DNA of 64,000 nucleotides, taken from NCBI RefSeq assembly GCF_002531575.1, contig NZ_NWTI01000002.1, forward strand, positions 558,001-622,000, read 5' to 3'. Positions 17,133 through 25,771 of the stretch are shown piece after piece. Under the pieces are notes generated by a model, which made no database searches, had not been told where the DNA came from, and saw only the letters and a program-made list of their open reading frames with translations. The position numbers and the translations under genes are program-made. Source of the stretch: Bradyrhizobium sp. Y36 (GTDB lineage Bacteria > Pseudomonadota > Alphaproteobacteria > Rhizobiales > Xanthobacteraceae). The first letter of the stretch is position 1, and every line of letters begins with the position of its first letter.

Positions 17133-18554
17133 ATGGATGAACATATGGACGGTGCCCCGACCGCTGCGGATTCGGTACTCGACCACGTGCCGATGCGCAA
17201 TGAAGACGGCGAAATTCGTCACGAATTCGTCGAGGAAATTGCCCGTGCCATCGAAGCCGGCGACAGCGCCGCACTGCGCGCCTGTGTCGCGGAACTGCAC
17301 GAGGCCGATCTCGGCGATCTCATCGGCGCGCTCGAGCCCGACGATCGCGTCCGTCTGGTCGAGCTGACCGGGCGCGACTTCGACTTCTCCGCCTTGAACG
17401 AGGTCGACGAGGGCGTCCGCGAGGAGATCCTGGAGGAACTGCCGCCGGAGACGGTGGCCGAGGGTGTCCGCGAGCTGGAATCCGACGACGCGGTCGAGCT
17501 GCTGGAGACGCTCGACGAGGCCGAGCAGGAGGAGATCCTCGAAAAGCTGCCGCTGCAGGAGCGCGTCGCGCTGGAGCGCAGCCTGCTGTATCCGGAAAAT
17601 TCCGCCGGCCGCCGCATGCAGACCGAGTTCATCGCGGTGCCCCAGGATTTTACCGTGGGCCAGGCGATCGACTACATGCGCGAGACGCCGGATCTGCCCG
17701 ACCGCTTCTACGAGATCTACGTCGTCGACAAGGACCAGCACTGGCAGGGCGCGGTCTCCCTCGACGTGCTCTTGCGCGCGCGCCGGCCGGTGGCGCTGGC
17801 CGAGTTGACCGACGAGGATCGCCGCCGCGTCTCCGTCCTGGAGGACCAGGAGGAGGTCGCGCGCATGTTCGGCAAATACAATCTGGTCGCAGCTCCCGTG
17901 CTCGACACCCAGGACCGCCTGGTCGGCGTCATCACCGTCGACGACGTCGTCGACGTCATCGAGGAAGAGGCGGACGAGGACCTCAAGGCGCTCGGCGGCG
18001 TCACCAGCGACGAAGAGCTGTCGGATACGTTCCTGACCATCGCGCGCGGCCGCTTCAACTGGCTGCTGGTCAATCTCGCCACCGCCTTCCTGGCGTCCTC
18101 CGTGCTCGGCCTGTTCGAGGGCCAGCTCGAGAAGATGGTCGCGCTCGCCGTGCTGGCGCCGATCGTGGCGAGCCAGGGCGGCAACGCGGCGACCCAGACC
18201 ATGACGGTGGCCGTGCGGGCGCTGGCGACGCGCGAGCTCGGCTCGTCCAACGCCTGGCGCGTGGTGATGCGCGAAGCGCTGGTCGGTCTCGTCAACGGGC
18301 TCGCCTTCGCCGTGATCACGGGCATCGCGGCGGTGGCCTGGTTCAGGATTCCCGGCCTCGGCATCGTCATCGGGCTTGCCATCATCTGCAACCTCGTCGC
18401 CGGCGCGCTCGGCGGCATCCTGATCCCGATGGCGCTCGAACGCGTCAGGGCCGACCCGGCGGTGGCGTCAGGGACGTTCGTGACGACGGTGACGGACGTG
18501 GTCGGCTTCTTCTCCTTCCTCGGGATTGCGACGCTCTGGTTCGGGCTGAGTTAG
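17133..18554 (+). CDS. mgtE: Magnesium transporter MgtE
   Basis: 473 residues, complete: N-terminal acidic MgtE superhelix (about 30-150, Asp/Glu-rich repeats such as LEELPPETVAEGV), tandem CBS domains (about 155-275) and five membrane helices (about 300-473). The pore segment SQGGNAATQT is conserved at the second membrane helix. Acts as a Mg2+-gated inner-membrane channel; the cytosolic domains close it when Mg2+ is high. Start is the ATG at 17133 (MDEHMDGAPT). Confidence 0.95.
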   Translation: MDEHMDGAPTAADSVLDHVPMRNEDGEIRHEFVEEIARAIEAGDSAALRACVAELHEADLGDLIGALEPDDRVRLVELTGRDFDFSALNEVDEGVREEILEELPPETVAEGVRELESDDAVELLETLDEAEQEEILEKLPLQERVALERSLLYPENSAGRRMQTEFIAVPQDFTVGQAIDYMRETPDLPDRFYEIYVVDKDQHWQGAVSLDVLLRARRPVALAELTDEDRRRVSVLEDQEEVARMFGKYNLVAAPVLDTQDRLVGVITVDDVVDVIEEEADEDLKALGGVTSDEELSDTFLTIARGRFNWLLVNLATAFLASSVLGLFEGQLEKMVALAVLAPIVASQGGNAATQTMTVAVRALATRELGSSNAWRVVMREALVGLVNGLAFAVITGIAAVAWFRIPGLGIVIGLAIICNLVAGALGGILIPMALERVRADPAVASGTFVTTVTDVVGFFSFLGIATLWFGLS

Positions 18555-18566
18555 GTTTCCCCCCAA

Positions 18567-18671
18567 CGTCATTGCTGGGCGCGCCTCCTGGCACGAGCCC
18601 GGAATCCGTTTTTCCGCATCGCTCGCAGCCTGACGGATTCCGGGCTCGCGCTTCGCGCGCCCGGAATGACA
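18567..18671. repeat. Intergenic palindromic repeat, type A (copy 1)
   Basis: Imperfect inverted repeat bounded by CGTCATTGC and GGAATGACAAT with internal arms GAGCCCGGAATCCG and CGGATTCCGGGCTCG. A second copy of the same family lies at 54248-54358. It fills the gap between mgtE and the HTH gene and could fold in RNA as a strong hairpin. Confidence 0.8.
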
Positions 18672-18733
18672 ATCATCTTTAATCCGAACTTAAGTGACCT
18701 GCCGCATCATCGCCCACGCTTGGGGGACTGGAC

Positions 18734-19045
18734 ATGCGGTTGCGGCTGAAGGCTGACGGACGGGTCGTTGAGTTGCGGGACGGACAGGAGCTTCCGGTCC
18801 AGCCGTCCGCGGTCGCGCCCACGGCCCCGGTCGCGCCCGCCGATACCTCGTCGCACGCGGTGCGCGACCTGCGCCGCCGCGCCTGCCTGACCCAGATGGA
18901 GTTCGCCGCCAAGCTCGGCGTTCCCGTCGAGACCATCCGCAACTGGGAGCAGGGCAAGCGGGCTCCGCGGGGGCCCGCCCGCGCGCTGCTCGCGGTGATC
19001 GCGCATGCGCCCGATACCGTCTTCCAGGCGCTCGCCAAAGCCTGA
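18734..19045 (+). CDS. Helix-turn-helix protein, HigA/NadS-like, orphan
   Basis: 103 residues. A Cro/C1-type HTH occupies about 50-85 (TQMEFAAKLGVPVETIRNWE, then GKRAPRGPARALL), the form found in HigA/NadS antitoxins and related regulators. The first 40 residues are a separate extension with an Ala/Pro linker. No toxin-like gene is beside it: upstream is a repeat and mgtE, downstream an aldo/keto reductase. It may be a solitary regulator or the remains of a toxin-antitoxin pair. Confidence 0.85.
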   Translation: MRLRLKADGRVVELRDGQELPVQPSAVAPTAPVAPADTSSHAVRDLRRRACLTQMEFAAKLGVPVETIRNWEQGKRAPRGPARALLAVIAHAPDTVFQALAKA

Positions 19046-19216
19046 CGCGTCACGGGCCGGACGTCGAGCGCCGCCGCGGCCTGAGGCGAACCTCCCGTTA
19101 GCACTGCGCCGAATATCCCAGCCGAACTGTCGCCGCCTCCGTTGGCAGCGTCAGGGGCCGGGTCCATAATGGGGCCTGATGACGTCAGGGGCTGCCGCAA
19201 CGGAAGAGGAGTCCTC

Positions 19217-20035
19217 ATGCTGTTCGTCGAGGCCAATGGCGCAAGAATTCCGGCGATCGGGCTCGGGACCTGGGAGCTGAGCGGAAGGCCCGCCGCGCGC
19301 GTGGTCGAGCAGGCGCTGCGGCTCGGCTACCGCCACATCGATACCGCGCAGGTCTACGAGAATGAGCGCGAGATCGGCGACGGCCTGCGCTCCTCGGGCG
19401 TGCGCCGCGACGACGTGTTCCTCACCACCAAGGTCTGGACCAACCATTTCGCGCCCCATGATCTGGAGCGCTCGGTCAAGGAGAGCCTGGCTCGCTTGCG
19501 GCTTCCCAGTGTCGATCTGTTGTTGCTGCACTGGCCCAACCCGCACGTGCCGCTGGCGGAAACGCTGGGCGCGTTGTCGCATGCGAAGACGATGGGGCTG
19601 ACCCGCCATATCGGCGTCTCCAATTTCACGGTGGCGTTGCTCGAGCAGGCGGTGGCGGCCTCGCCGGAGCCGCTCGTCTGCAACCAGGTCGAGTATCACC
19701 CTTATCTCGACCAGGCGAAGGTGAGGGCGGCCTGCGACCAGCACGGCCTTGCGCTCGTCGCCTACAGCCCGATCGCCAAGGGGCGCATCAAGACCGACCA
19801 GACACTGGGCGAGATCGGGCGCGCCCACCACAAGTCGCCGGCGCAGGTCTGCCTGCGCTGGCTGGTGCAACAGAATGTCGCTGCGATCCCGCGCACCTCG
19901 CGCATCGAACGCCTGTCCGAAAACATCGAGATCTTCGATTTCGAGCTGTCGGAGGACGAGATGAGCCGGATCGCCGCACTCGCCAGTGCGAAGGGCCGCC
20001 TGACCGATTTCGGCTTCGCCCCGAAATGGGATTGA
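19217..20035 (+). CDS. Aldo/keto reductase, 2,5-diketo-D-gluconate-reductase-like
   Basis: 272-residue NADPH-dependent reductase with the complete AKR tetrad D42, Y47, K72 and H105 in a (beta/alpha)8 barrel. The segments LGYRHIDTAQVYENE and CNQVEYHPYLDQ are typical of the DkgA/DkgB branch. Start is ATG 19217, preceded by GGAAGAGGAG at an ideal distance. Likely reduces small aldehydes or methylglyoxal; exact substrate unknown. Confidence 0.92.
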   Translation: MLFVEANGARIPAIGLGTWELSGRPAARVVEQALRLGYRHIDTAQVYENEREIGDGLRSSGVRRDDVFLTTKVWTNHFAPHDLERSVKESLARLRLPSVDLLLLHWPNPHVPLAETLGALSHAKTMGLTRHIGVSNFTVALLEQAVAASPEPLVCNQVEYHPYLDQAKVRAACDQHGLALVAYSPIAKGRIKTDQTLGEIGRAHHKSPAQVCLRWLVQQNVAAIPRTSRIERLSENIEIFDFELSEDEMSRIAALASAKGRLTDFGFAPKWD

Positions 20036-20084
20036 GGGGAGGCCGCGGTATGCTAACAGCAGGACGGAAATCCAAGATCGTGCG

Positions 20085-21053
20085 ATGGAACTGCGGACCT
20101 TCATACGGACGGACATTGCAGCGTCGGCGCTTGCGCATCTGACGCTGGTGGCGCTGATCATCGTGATCAGCGAAGTCCATCCGTTCCGCACCCAGCAGCC
20201 GGAGACGGTGACGGTCGATATCGTCACGCCGGAGCAGGTGAAGCAGGAGGAGGCCAAAGCGGAGGAGAAGGCTCAGGAGGAGGCGAAGGAGAAACCGCCG
20301 GAGCCCGAGCTGAAGCTGCCGAAGCTGGATTTCACCGACAAGGCGCCCGAGGCGTCGAAGTCTGCGGCCAAGCAGCAGGCGCCGTCGCCATCACCGCAGC
20401 CTTCGTCCGAACCGCAACAGCCCCAGCAGCAATCCGCGCCGAAACCGCGCGAGGCCAACGCGCAGCCGCAACAACCTCCACCGCAGCAACCTCCACCGCA
20501 GCAGCCCCCGCCGCAACAACAGCCGCAGCCGCCTCAGCCGGCGCCGCAGCCTCAGGCGATGCCGCAGCCAACGCCGCCGCAGCAACCGCCGCCACAGGCC
20601 GCGCCGCCACCGGCCTATCAGGCTCCGCAGCCTGACGTCACCGTCAGATACGGCGTCATGCTGGGCCTGCCGCCTGAATTGCCGGCGCCGCTGCCCAAAG
20701 ACGCCCCCAAGGACGATGGCGGCGACGCCAAGGATTCGATCGCGGCCAAGCTGCCGGCCGAGATCGTCGCCGAGCTGCGCCGTCATTTGCGGAGCTGCGC
20801 GAAATTGCCGGCTGGCCTCAGCCCGACCGACAACGTTCACATCAAGCTGCGCACGGTGTTCGCGACCGACGGCACGCTGGCGCGCGAGCCGATCCTGATC
20901 GAGGCCCCGCCGTCCGCGAAGGGTGTGGCGCTCATGAAGTCCGCGATGAGCGCGATCCGGAATTGCCAGCCCTACAAGATGCTGCCGCCCAATCTGTACG
21001 AGGAATGGAAGATCATGGATCTGCCGTTCAGCCCGCGGGATTTCGGGGGATAG
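20085..21053 (+). CDS. TolA/TonB-like protein with Pro/Gln-rich periplasmic region
   Basis: 322 residues. One N-terminal membrane helix (about 12-29) anchors it; a Glu/Lys/Ala-rich then Pro/Gln-rich region follows (about 45-190, with repeated QQPPP units), and a compact C-terminal domain (about 210-322) begins at LPAEIVAELRRHLRSC and contains two Cys (HLRSCAKLP and RNCQPYK). The layout matches TolA/TonB-type periplasm-spanning proteins; the C-terminal domain resembles the cell-envelope TonB/TolA C-terminal fold. No tolQR or exbBD genes are adjacent, so the partner is unknown. Confidence 0.8.
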   Translation: MELRTFIRTDIAASALAHLTLVALIIVISEVHPFRTQQPETVTVDIVTPEQVKQEEAKAEEKAQEEAKEKPPEPELKLPKLDFTDKAPEASKSAAKQQAPSPSPQPSSEPQQPQQQSAPKPREANAQPQQPPPQQPPPQQPPPQQQPQPPQPAPQPQAMPQPTPPQQPPPQAAPPPAYQAPQPDVTVRYGVMLGLPPELPAPLPKDAPKDDGGDAKDSIAAKLPAEIVAELRRHLRSCAKLPAGLSPTDNVHIKLRTVFATDGTLAREPILIEAPPSAKGVALMKSAMSAIRNCQPYKMLPPNLYEEWKIMDLPFSPRDFGG

Positions 21054-21169
21054 CTCTCGCTGATCCCGGCTGCACGACCGTGCCTGTGTCGCCCTCTGTC
21101 AATCCCCGTTGTCAAAAACATTCCGCTTTACCGAAATTCGGTTTTGTCGTATGTCTCGCTCATCCCGGC

Positions 21170-21690
21170 TCACCCAAGAGGGGCGACTTGTCGTCGTCAT
21201 GTTCGCGAGCCGGGGTTGCGGTGGACGCGGCAGCGGCGGCGCGAGAGGTGCGGGCAGGGCGGGTAGTCCCTGTGAGCCCGAGGCTTCGTGCGGACGACGG
21301 CGCTGCTAGGTCTCGTCTCGCCTGTAAGTTTCCGGCTTCGTCGACAGGGCCGGGAATACTGCGGCGACATGGCGGGCCGTGCGTACGGCAAAACCGTGTG
21401 GTCCTGGCCGTCGTTGCTACGGTCAAGTCTTTCGCGAAGGTGCGAGCGAGCCCAACCGGGCGGACTGCATCATCCAAATTCGCGGGGCGAGGGAGGCCAA
21501 AAGGAATGGTCGGCTCCCGGGAGATCACGGCATAAGCCGTCCAGCCACTGCGCAGGGAAGGCCGAGTGATCGGCGACACCTGTATGCTGCTGTGCGGTTC
21601 TTCCTGCGTGCACTTTTCGCGCAGCGGACCGCGGGTGCGAGCCGGCACCCGGTCTTCCCTGCGCCCTCTTGGATTTAGGGGGGTGAAAGC
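21170..21690. repeat. Probable decayed dispersed element of Bradyrhizobiaceae
   Basis: On the minus strand the frames read like spurious proteins that I recall as widely repeated in Bradyrhizobium and Rhodopseudomonas genomes (for example KRAQGRPGAGSHPRSAARK and TARTTRFCRTHG). Recognition is from memory and not verified; no terminal repeats or target duplication could be marked. Confidence 0.45.
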
Positions 21691-21755
21691 TGAAGCAAAG
21701 CTCGGGCAAAATCAGTCGCGAGGACGAGAAGCCATGTCTGCAGCCGCACATTCGG

Positions 21756-21859
21756 TGTCATCGCCCGCGAAAGCGGGCGATCCAGTATTCCAGAGGCCGC
21801 AGTGATCGAACCGAGAGGCCGCGGCGTACTGGATGCCCCGGTCAAGCCGGGGCATGACA
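21756..21859. repeat. Intergenic palindromic repeat, type B
   Basis: Bounded by TGTCATCGCCCGCG and GGGGCATGACA; contains the hairpin CGCCCGCGAAAGCGGGCG (21760-21777) and CCCCGGTCAAGCCGGGG (21838-21853), and GATCCAGTATTCCAGAGGC between them. Confidence 0.75.
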
Positions 21860-21895
21860 GCGTCGGCTGGAGAAGCTGGCTGTCACCTCATACTC

Positions 21896-21967
21896 CGTCA
21901 TTGCGAGCGCAGCGAAGCAATCCACAGTCTTTCCGCGGAGGGTTGCTTCGCTGCGCTCGCAATGACG
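21896..21967. repeat. Intergenic palindromic repeat, type C
   Basis: Nearly perfect long inverted repeat: left arm CGTCATTGCGAGCGCAGCGA and right arm ending TCGCTGCGCTCGCAATGACG, separated by a short centre. Flanks and inner bases (AGCAATCCAC / GGGTTGCTTC) pair only partly. Confidence 0.85.
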
Positions 21968-22035
21968 ACTGAGACGGTGCGCCCCACACTCCGCTGCGTC
22001 CGGGCCGGCTATTCGCATGGCGCATGTCGCCCCTC

Positions 22036-22088
22036 GGTCCCGGCTCTGCACCGCAACGCTGGCGCGTTGCAGCTTGTCCGGACACGAG
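22036..22088. repeat. Intergenic palindromic repeat, type D (copy 1)
   Basis: Begins GGTCCCGGCTCTGC and ends TGTCCGGACACGAG, with a central hairpin GCAACGCTGGCGCGTTGC. The same element occurs at 57946-57997. It ends 2 bp before the stop codon of the convergent DUF599 gene. Confidence 0.8.
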
Positions 22089-22089
22089 C

Positions 22090-22806
22090 TCATTGACCGC
22101 GCCTGATCCCCCCATCACCTTCGCCAACCTCCGGCGCCATCGCCGCCCAGGCACTCGACGCGAATTGCCGGCGCCAGGTCACCACCACCACGGCCGCGGT
22201 GGTCACGAACAGCACCCAGGGGCTGACGAACCAGCCGAGATAGCCGAGCGCGAAGAAGAAGGCGCGCTGGCCGCGGTTGAAATGGCGGCCGGCGGATTCG
22301 AACAGGCGCGTGGTGCGGATGACATGGGCTTCGGCTTCGGGCGTGTCGCGCCGGTCGGCGGGCGGCATGCCGCCGAACAGGATCGCGACATAGTTGAACA
22401 GGCGATAGGCCCAGGCGAACTTGAAGAACGCATAGACGCAGATCAGCACGAGGCCGACGCATTTCAGCTCCCACATCGCCGGAGAGGTGCTGAGGTCGAT
22501 CGGCAGCTTGCTCAGGATGGTGATGGCGTCGTTGGTGGCGTGCAGCAGCGCCAGCGCGCCGCCGAGCGCGATCAGGCTGGTGGAGGCGAAGAAGGCCGTG
22601 CCGTTCTGGAGCGAGGCCATGATCTGCATGTCCACCATCCGCGTCTCGCGGTCGAGCAGCCGGCGCACCCAGACCTCGCGATAACGGTTCATGCGCGCCG
22701 ACAGGCTGTCGCGACCGTAGGCCGAGTGCTCCAGCGTCAGGGCGTAGACCAGCCATTCGACGATGAAGAAGCCGACCGCGGTGATGTCGACCCAATGCCT
22801 GCTCAT
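22090..22806 (-). CDS. DUF599 family membrane protein
   Basis: 238 residues from ATG 22806 (MSRHWVDITAVGFFIVEWLV). Four hydrophobic segments: about 5-22, 70-92, 112-135 and 180-205, the layout of DUF599 proteins; a conserved Arg/Asp-rich stretch (RRLLDRETRMVDMQIMASLQ) follows the first helix. Function of the family is not known. Divergent from the GST gene, 121 bp apart. Confidence 0.85.
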   Translation of the reverse strand: MSRHWVDITAVGFFIVEWLVYALTLEHSAYGRDSLSARMNRYREVWVRRLLDRETRMVDMQIMASLQNGTAFFASTSLIALGGALALLHATNDAITILSKLPIDLSTSPAMWELKCVGLVLICVYAFFKFAWAYRLFNYVAILFGGMPPADRRDTPEAEAHVIRTTRLFESAGRHFNRGQRAFFFALGYLGWFVSPWVLFVTTAAVVVVTWRRQFASSAWAAMAPEVGEGDGGIRRGQ

Positions 22807-22927
22807 CTCTGTCTCCTTCGCAGCGGCCACGATTGGCACGCATGGCGGGATGCGGCAACGATTGATTGGCGGCAGGCGATGGCGTTAAAAGCGGCTCGTT
22901 TCAAAGCGTCTCGGGAAGGACTGTGAC

Positions 22928-23590
22928 ATGGCTGCGCTGAAACTCGCGATTGGCAACAAGAACTACTCGTCATGGTCGATGCGGCCCTGGCTCGCGCTTC
23001 GCGCCAACGACATCCCGTTCGTGGAGACGCTGATCCCGCTCTACACCGACAATCCCGCGGACAAGGAGCAGATCCTGTCCTTCAGCCGCGCCGGCAAGGT
23101 GCCGGTGCTGGTCGACGGCGACGTCACGGTGTGGGATTCGCTCGCCATCATCGAGTACATCGCCGAGCGCTATCCGGAAAAGAAGCTGTGGCCCGACGAC
23201 GTCGCCGCGCGCGCGCATGCCCGGTCGGTGTGTGCCGAGATGCATTCCGGATTCGTGGCGCTGCGCAGCGAATGCGGCATGAATCTGCATCGACCGATCC
23301 GTCCCGTGGCGCTCTCGGCGGACGCCAGGGCCAACGTCGCGCGTATCGAGGAGATCTGGCGCGAGTGCCGCACCCGCCACGGGGCGAAGGGGCCGTTCCT
23401 GTTCGGCCGCTTCGGCGCGGCAGACGCCATGTACGCGCCGGTGGTGCACCGACTGCGCACCTATGCCATCGACGTCGCGCCGGACACCAAGGCCTACATG
23501 GAGACGATGATGGCGCTGCCGGCGTTCCAGGAATGGACCCGCGACGGGCTGGCCGAAACGCTCGTCATCGCCAAGTTCGAGGACGCCTGA
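22928..23590 (+). CDS. Glutathione S-transferase family protein
   Basis: 220 residues. Thioredoxin-fold N domain (about 4-80) with the candidate catalytic Ser cluster NYSSWSMRPW (13-22), cis-Pro in GKVPVLVDGD and the glutathione-binding DSLAI (70-74), then the helical C domain (about 90-215). The pattern matches the zeta/theta-like bacterial GST group with Ser at the active site. Detoxification or isomerase role; substrate unknown. Confidence 0.9.
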   Translation: MAALKLAIGNKNYSSWSMRPWLALRANDIPFVETLIPLYTDNPADKEQILSFSRAGKVPVLVDGDVTVWDSLAIIEYIAERYPEKKLWPDDVAARAHARSVCAEMHSGFVALRSECGMNLHRPIRPVALSADARANVARIEEIWRECRTRHGAKGPFLFGRFGAADAMYAPVVHRLRTYAIDVAPDTKAYMETMMALPAFQEWTRDGLAETLVIAKFEDA

Positions 23591-23900
23591 TCGCGGGGGC
23601 TGGCCGGGGCCGCTGGCAGCGTGTCGGCCGGCGGCGCTTGGGCTGCGGAACCTGACGACTCACGGATCATCCGTGGGGGGCTGCGACCTGCCTGCGACAG
23701 CTGTATCGGAATACGCCACGCCGACGGTATCATCGGCCCGCCGGTTCCGCCTCTATCATTCTGAAAAGACTGCAAAATTCACGCGTTTGCCATGCTGGCA
23801 TGGCGCTGGCCAAAACGGCGGGGCGCGTGCTATATAATCGTCCGGGTTTCCGGCCAGCCATCGCAGTGGGACACTGGGCGAGGCAGGCGCTGTTTGAGTA
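23591..23900. other. 310-bp intergenic region with a promoter-like element
   Basis: No gene seen. It holds the 7-2-7 inverted repeat GCCATGC-TG-GCATGGC (23789-23804) and a perfect TATAAT (23833-23838) upstream of the 67-aa gene. Confidence 0.6.
23789..23838 (+). promoter_or_regulatory. Putative promoter with upstream inverted repeat
   Basis: TATAAT at 23833-23838, unusual in such GC-rich DNA, lies 62 bp before the start at 23901. No good -35 is at 16-19 bp, but the perfect inverted repeat at 23789-23804 could bind an activator. Inference only. Confidence 0.4.
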
Positions 23901-24104
23901 ATGGAGAGGGTGTTGAAGCACAAATTCCCCGTTGGAGCGCGCGTATTGTTCACGGCCAGCAACATTGCGCGCCCCGCTGCCAGCGGCTCGTATGAGGTCA
24001 TCCGTCTACTGCCGACCGAAGGCGACGACTGCCAGTACCGGATCAAGAGCTCGACCGAAGCTTTCGAGCGCGTTGCCAAGGAAAGTCAGCTCGCGCTCTC
24101 CTGA
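23901..24104 (+). CDS. Small conserved hypothetical protein, 67 aa
   Basis: MERVLKHKFPVGARVLFTAS..., with an alternative GTG start at 23910 (VLKHKFPVG). Predicted mostly beta; the pattern 'FxxGxxVxF...GxYEVIRLLPxEGxxxQYRIKS' looks like a small SH3-like barrel, as found in short rhizobial hypothetical proteins. GAGAGGGTGTT precedes the alternative start. Function unknown. Confidence 0.7.
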   Translation: MERVLKHKFPVGARVLFTASNIARPAASGSYEVIRLLPTEGDDCQYRIKSSTEAFERVAKESQLALS

Positions 24105-24280
24105 AGCCGGCTCGTGCTCTCGAAGGCTGACGGTGCCAGCGCATTGGTGCCATCAGGGAATTGGGTCCTGCCGCCGTCAAAAGGCCCGCTTCGCCTTCAC
24201 AAGGTGAGGTTGGGGGCAGTTGCCGACTCGCGGTGCTCGCTTGACCATTCGCTCTCTGCTCGCGTGAGGGGACGTCGCGC

Positions 24281-25288
24281 ATGAACTGGGCATGGGCCAC
24301 TTCGCTCGACCAAATCTGGCGCTCGCCGGCCTTTCCGATGTGGATGACGCTGGCCGCTGCCGGATTCTTCGGATTGATCCTGCTGATCACGCTGCTGCGC
24401 GCCGAGAGATCGGTCGCCAACGGCGCGCTGACGGTGATCACGCTGCTCTCCATCGCGATCGCCGGCGCCGCCACCGTGCGCGTCTATGGACCGCTGCTGC
24501 AGGACGCGCCGAGCGAGGCGCGCGCGCAAGGTGCGATCATCGCAAGCCTGCCGGCGCTGTCCTGCCTCGATGATCTCGCCGGCGATGCGGTCGCCGTCGG
24601 CTGCGAGAAGGCGCTGTTCGGTTCGCCCGATGCCGCGGCCGCAGCCGTGTCCTACACCGCCGTCCGGATCGACCGGCTGACGGCGCTCGGTGATGCCGCG
24701 ACGGCGGAGAAGAGCCTGACGGCGGACATGAAGGCGCTGCGCAAGGCGCTGGAGCACGACCGCTACGGTCTCGTGGCGCAGGTGCTGGTGGCGCGCGATG
24801 GCTGCACCCAGTTCGACTGCGCCGCGTTCCGCTCGCTGACCGACCAGCAGCAGGTCGCCGCCAACATGGATTCGCATCTCTACGACCAACTGGTCGCGCG
24901 GCATGCGCCGACCTGGAATGCGCCCGCATCCGCGATGGCCATGGCACCGGCGGCGCTGCCACCGACCGCGGCGCTTGCGGGGCTCCCGCCCTCGATGCCG
25001 ACGGGCAAGCCGACCAGTGCGGAGTTTCCGAGCGCCGCCTCGACGCCGCCGGTGAGCATCATGAATCCCGAGCCCACGGCGACGACGCGGCAGGCGTCGC
25101 CTGCCGCCAACGCACCGGCAGCGCCGCGCGCACCGGCGGCCGCCTCGGCCCAGGCCGCGGCGACTGCGGCACCATCGGCCGCGAAGAAGCCGCCGGCACC
25201 GAAGGCTGCGCGCGCCCCCGCAGCACCGGTTCCGCTGGCGCCCCCGCCGGCGTCGGTGGCCGCTCCCGCAGCTGCGGATAACGAGTAG
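24281..25288 (+). CDS. Membrane-anchored hypothetical protein with Ala/Pro-rich tail
   Basis: 335 residues. Two membrane helices (about 18-38 and 48-66) are followed by a helical domain (about 75-205) with three Cys (LSCLDD, GCEKAL, and the pair DGCTQFDC) that could form disulfides in the periplasm, then a low-complexity Ala/Pro tail (about 215-335). No family recognised. Start ATG 24281 follows GAGGGGACG. Confidence 0.75.
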   Translation: MNWAWATSLDQIWRSPAFPMWMTLAAAGFFGLILLITLLRAERSVANGALTVITLLSIAIAGAATVRVYGPLLQDAPSEARAQGAIIASLPALSCLDDLAGDAVAVGCEKALFGSPDAAAAAVSYTAVRIDRLTALGDAATAEKSLTADMKALRKALEHDRYGLVAQVLVARDGCTQFDCAAFRSLTDQQQVAANMDSHLYDQLVARHAPTWNAPASAMAMAPAALPPTAALAGLPPSMPTGKPTSAEFPSAASTPPVSIMNPEPTATTRQASPAANAPAAPRAPAAASAQAAATAAPSAAKKPPAPKAARAPAAPVPLAPPPASVAAPAAADNE

Positions 25289-25330
25289 ATCGGCATTCCA
25301 AATGCGATGCTGCCCGGCTAATGCTTGGGC

Positions 25331-25771
25331 ATGCCGCTACACCTGATCAAGCTCGCCGTCGGCTGCGACTCCGTCAAGGAATTGAAGGAGTGGGTCGCCG
25401 AACGGATGCAGACCGCCAAGAAGAAGGGTCTGCCGCAACATCACATCCACATCACCCGCATGGTGCCGAAGCGCGACGCCGAGATTCTCGCGGGCGGCTC
25501 GCTCTATTGGGTCATCAAGGGCGAGGTCGCCGCGCGGGAAAAGATCATCGGCATCGAGCCGTTCCGCGACAAGGACGGCATCGGGCGCTGCCGCATCGTG
25601 ATGCAGCCCAAGGTGATCTCGGTGTCGCCGCGGCCGATGCGCCCGTTCCAGGGCTGGCGCTATCTGACCGATGATTCCGTGCCGCCCGATCTCGGCAAGT
25701 CCGCCGCCGGCTCGATTGCGGCGATGCCGGAGCCGATGCGGCGCGAGCTGCGCGATCTCGGTCTGCTCTAA
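25331..25771 (+). CDS. DUF1489 family protein
   Basis: 146 residues from ATG 25331 ([15 protein letters not shown]); a TTG six bases upstream is possible but less likely. The sequence [19 protein letters not shown] and SLYWVIKG identify the alphaproteobacterial DUF1489 family, which has no assigned function. Its TAA stop overlaps the convergent TAG stop of panC by 3 bp. Confidence 0.88.
   Translation: MPLHLIKLAVGCDSVKELKEWVAERMQTAKKKGLPQHHIHITRMVPKRDAEILAGGSLYWVIKGEVAAREKIIGIEPFRDKDGIGRCRIVMQPKVISVSPRPMRPFQGWRYLTDDSVPPDLGKSAAGSIAAMPEPMRRELRDLGLL

Larger units (their letters stand above)
21054..22089. other. Gene-free 1-kb region rich in dispersed repeats
   Basis: No convincing gene: all frames are Arg/Ser/Ala-rich, lack ribosome sites and have no family resemblance. 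Instead it holds a decayed dispersed element (about 21170-21690) and three palindromic repeats (21756-21859, 21896-21967, 22036-22088), one after another. Confidence 0.8.

Noticed and set aside
21109..21678. Several short frames in the repeat region
   Set aside because: They overlap a decayed dispersed repeat, lack ribosome sites and show unnatural composition.
23796..23811. Sigma54-like TGGCATG-N4-TGGC
   Set aside because: GG and GC are at the right distance but the -12 element is TGGC rather than TTGC, it falls in an inverted repeat, and a TATAAT lies just downstream.
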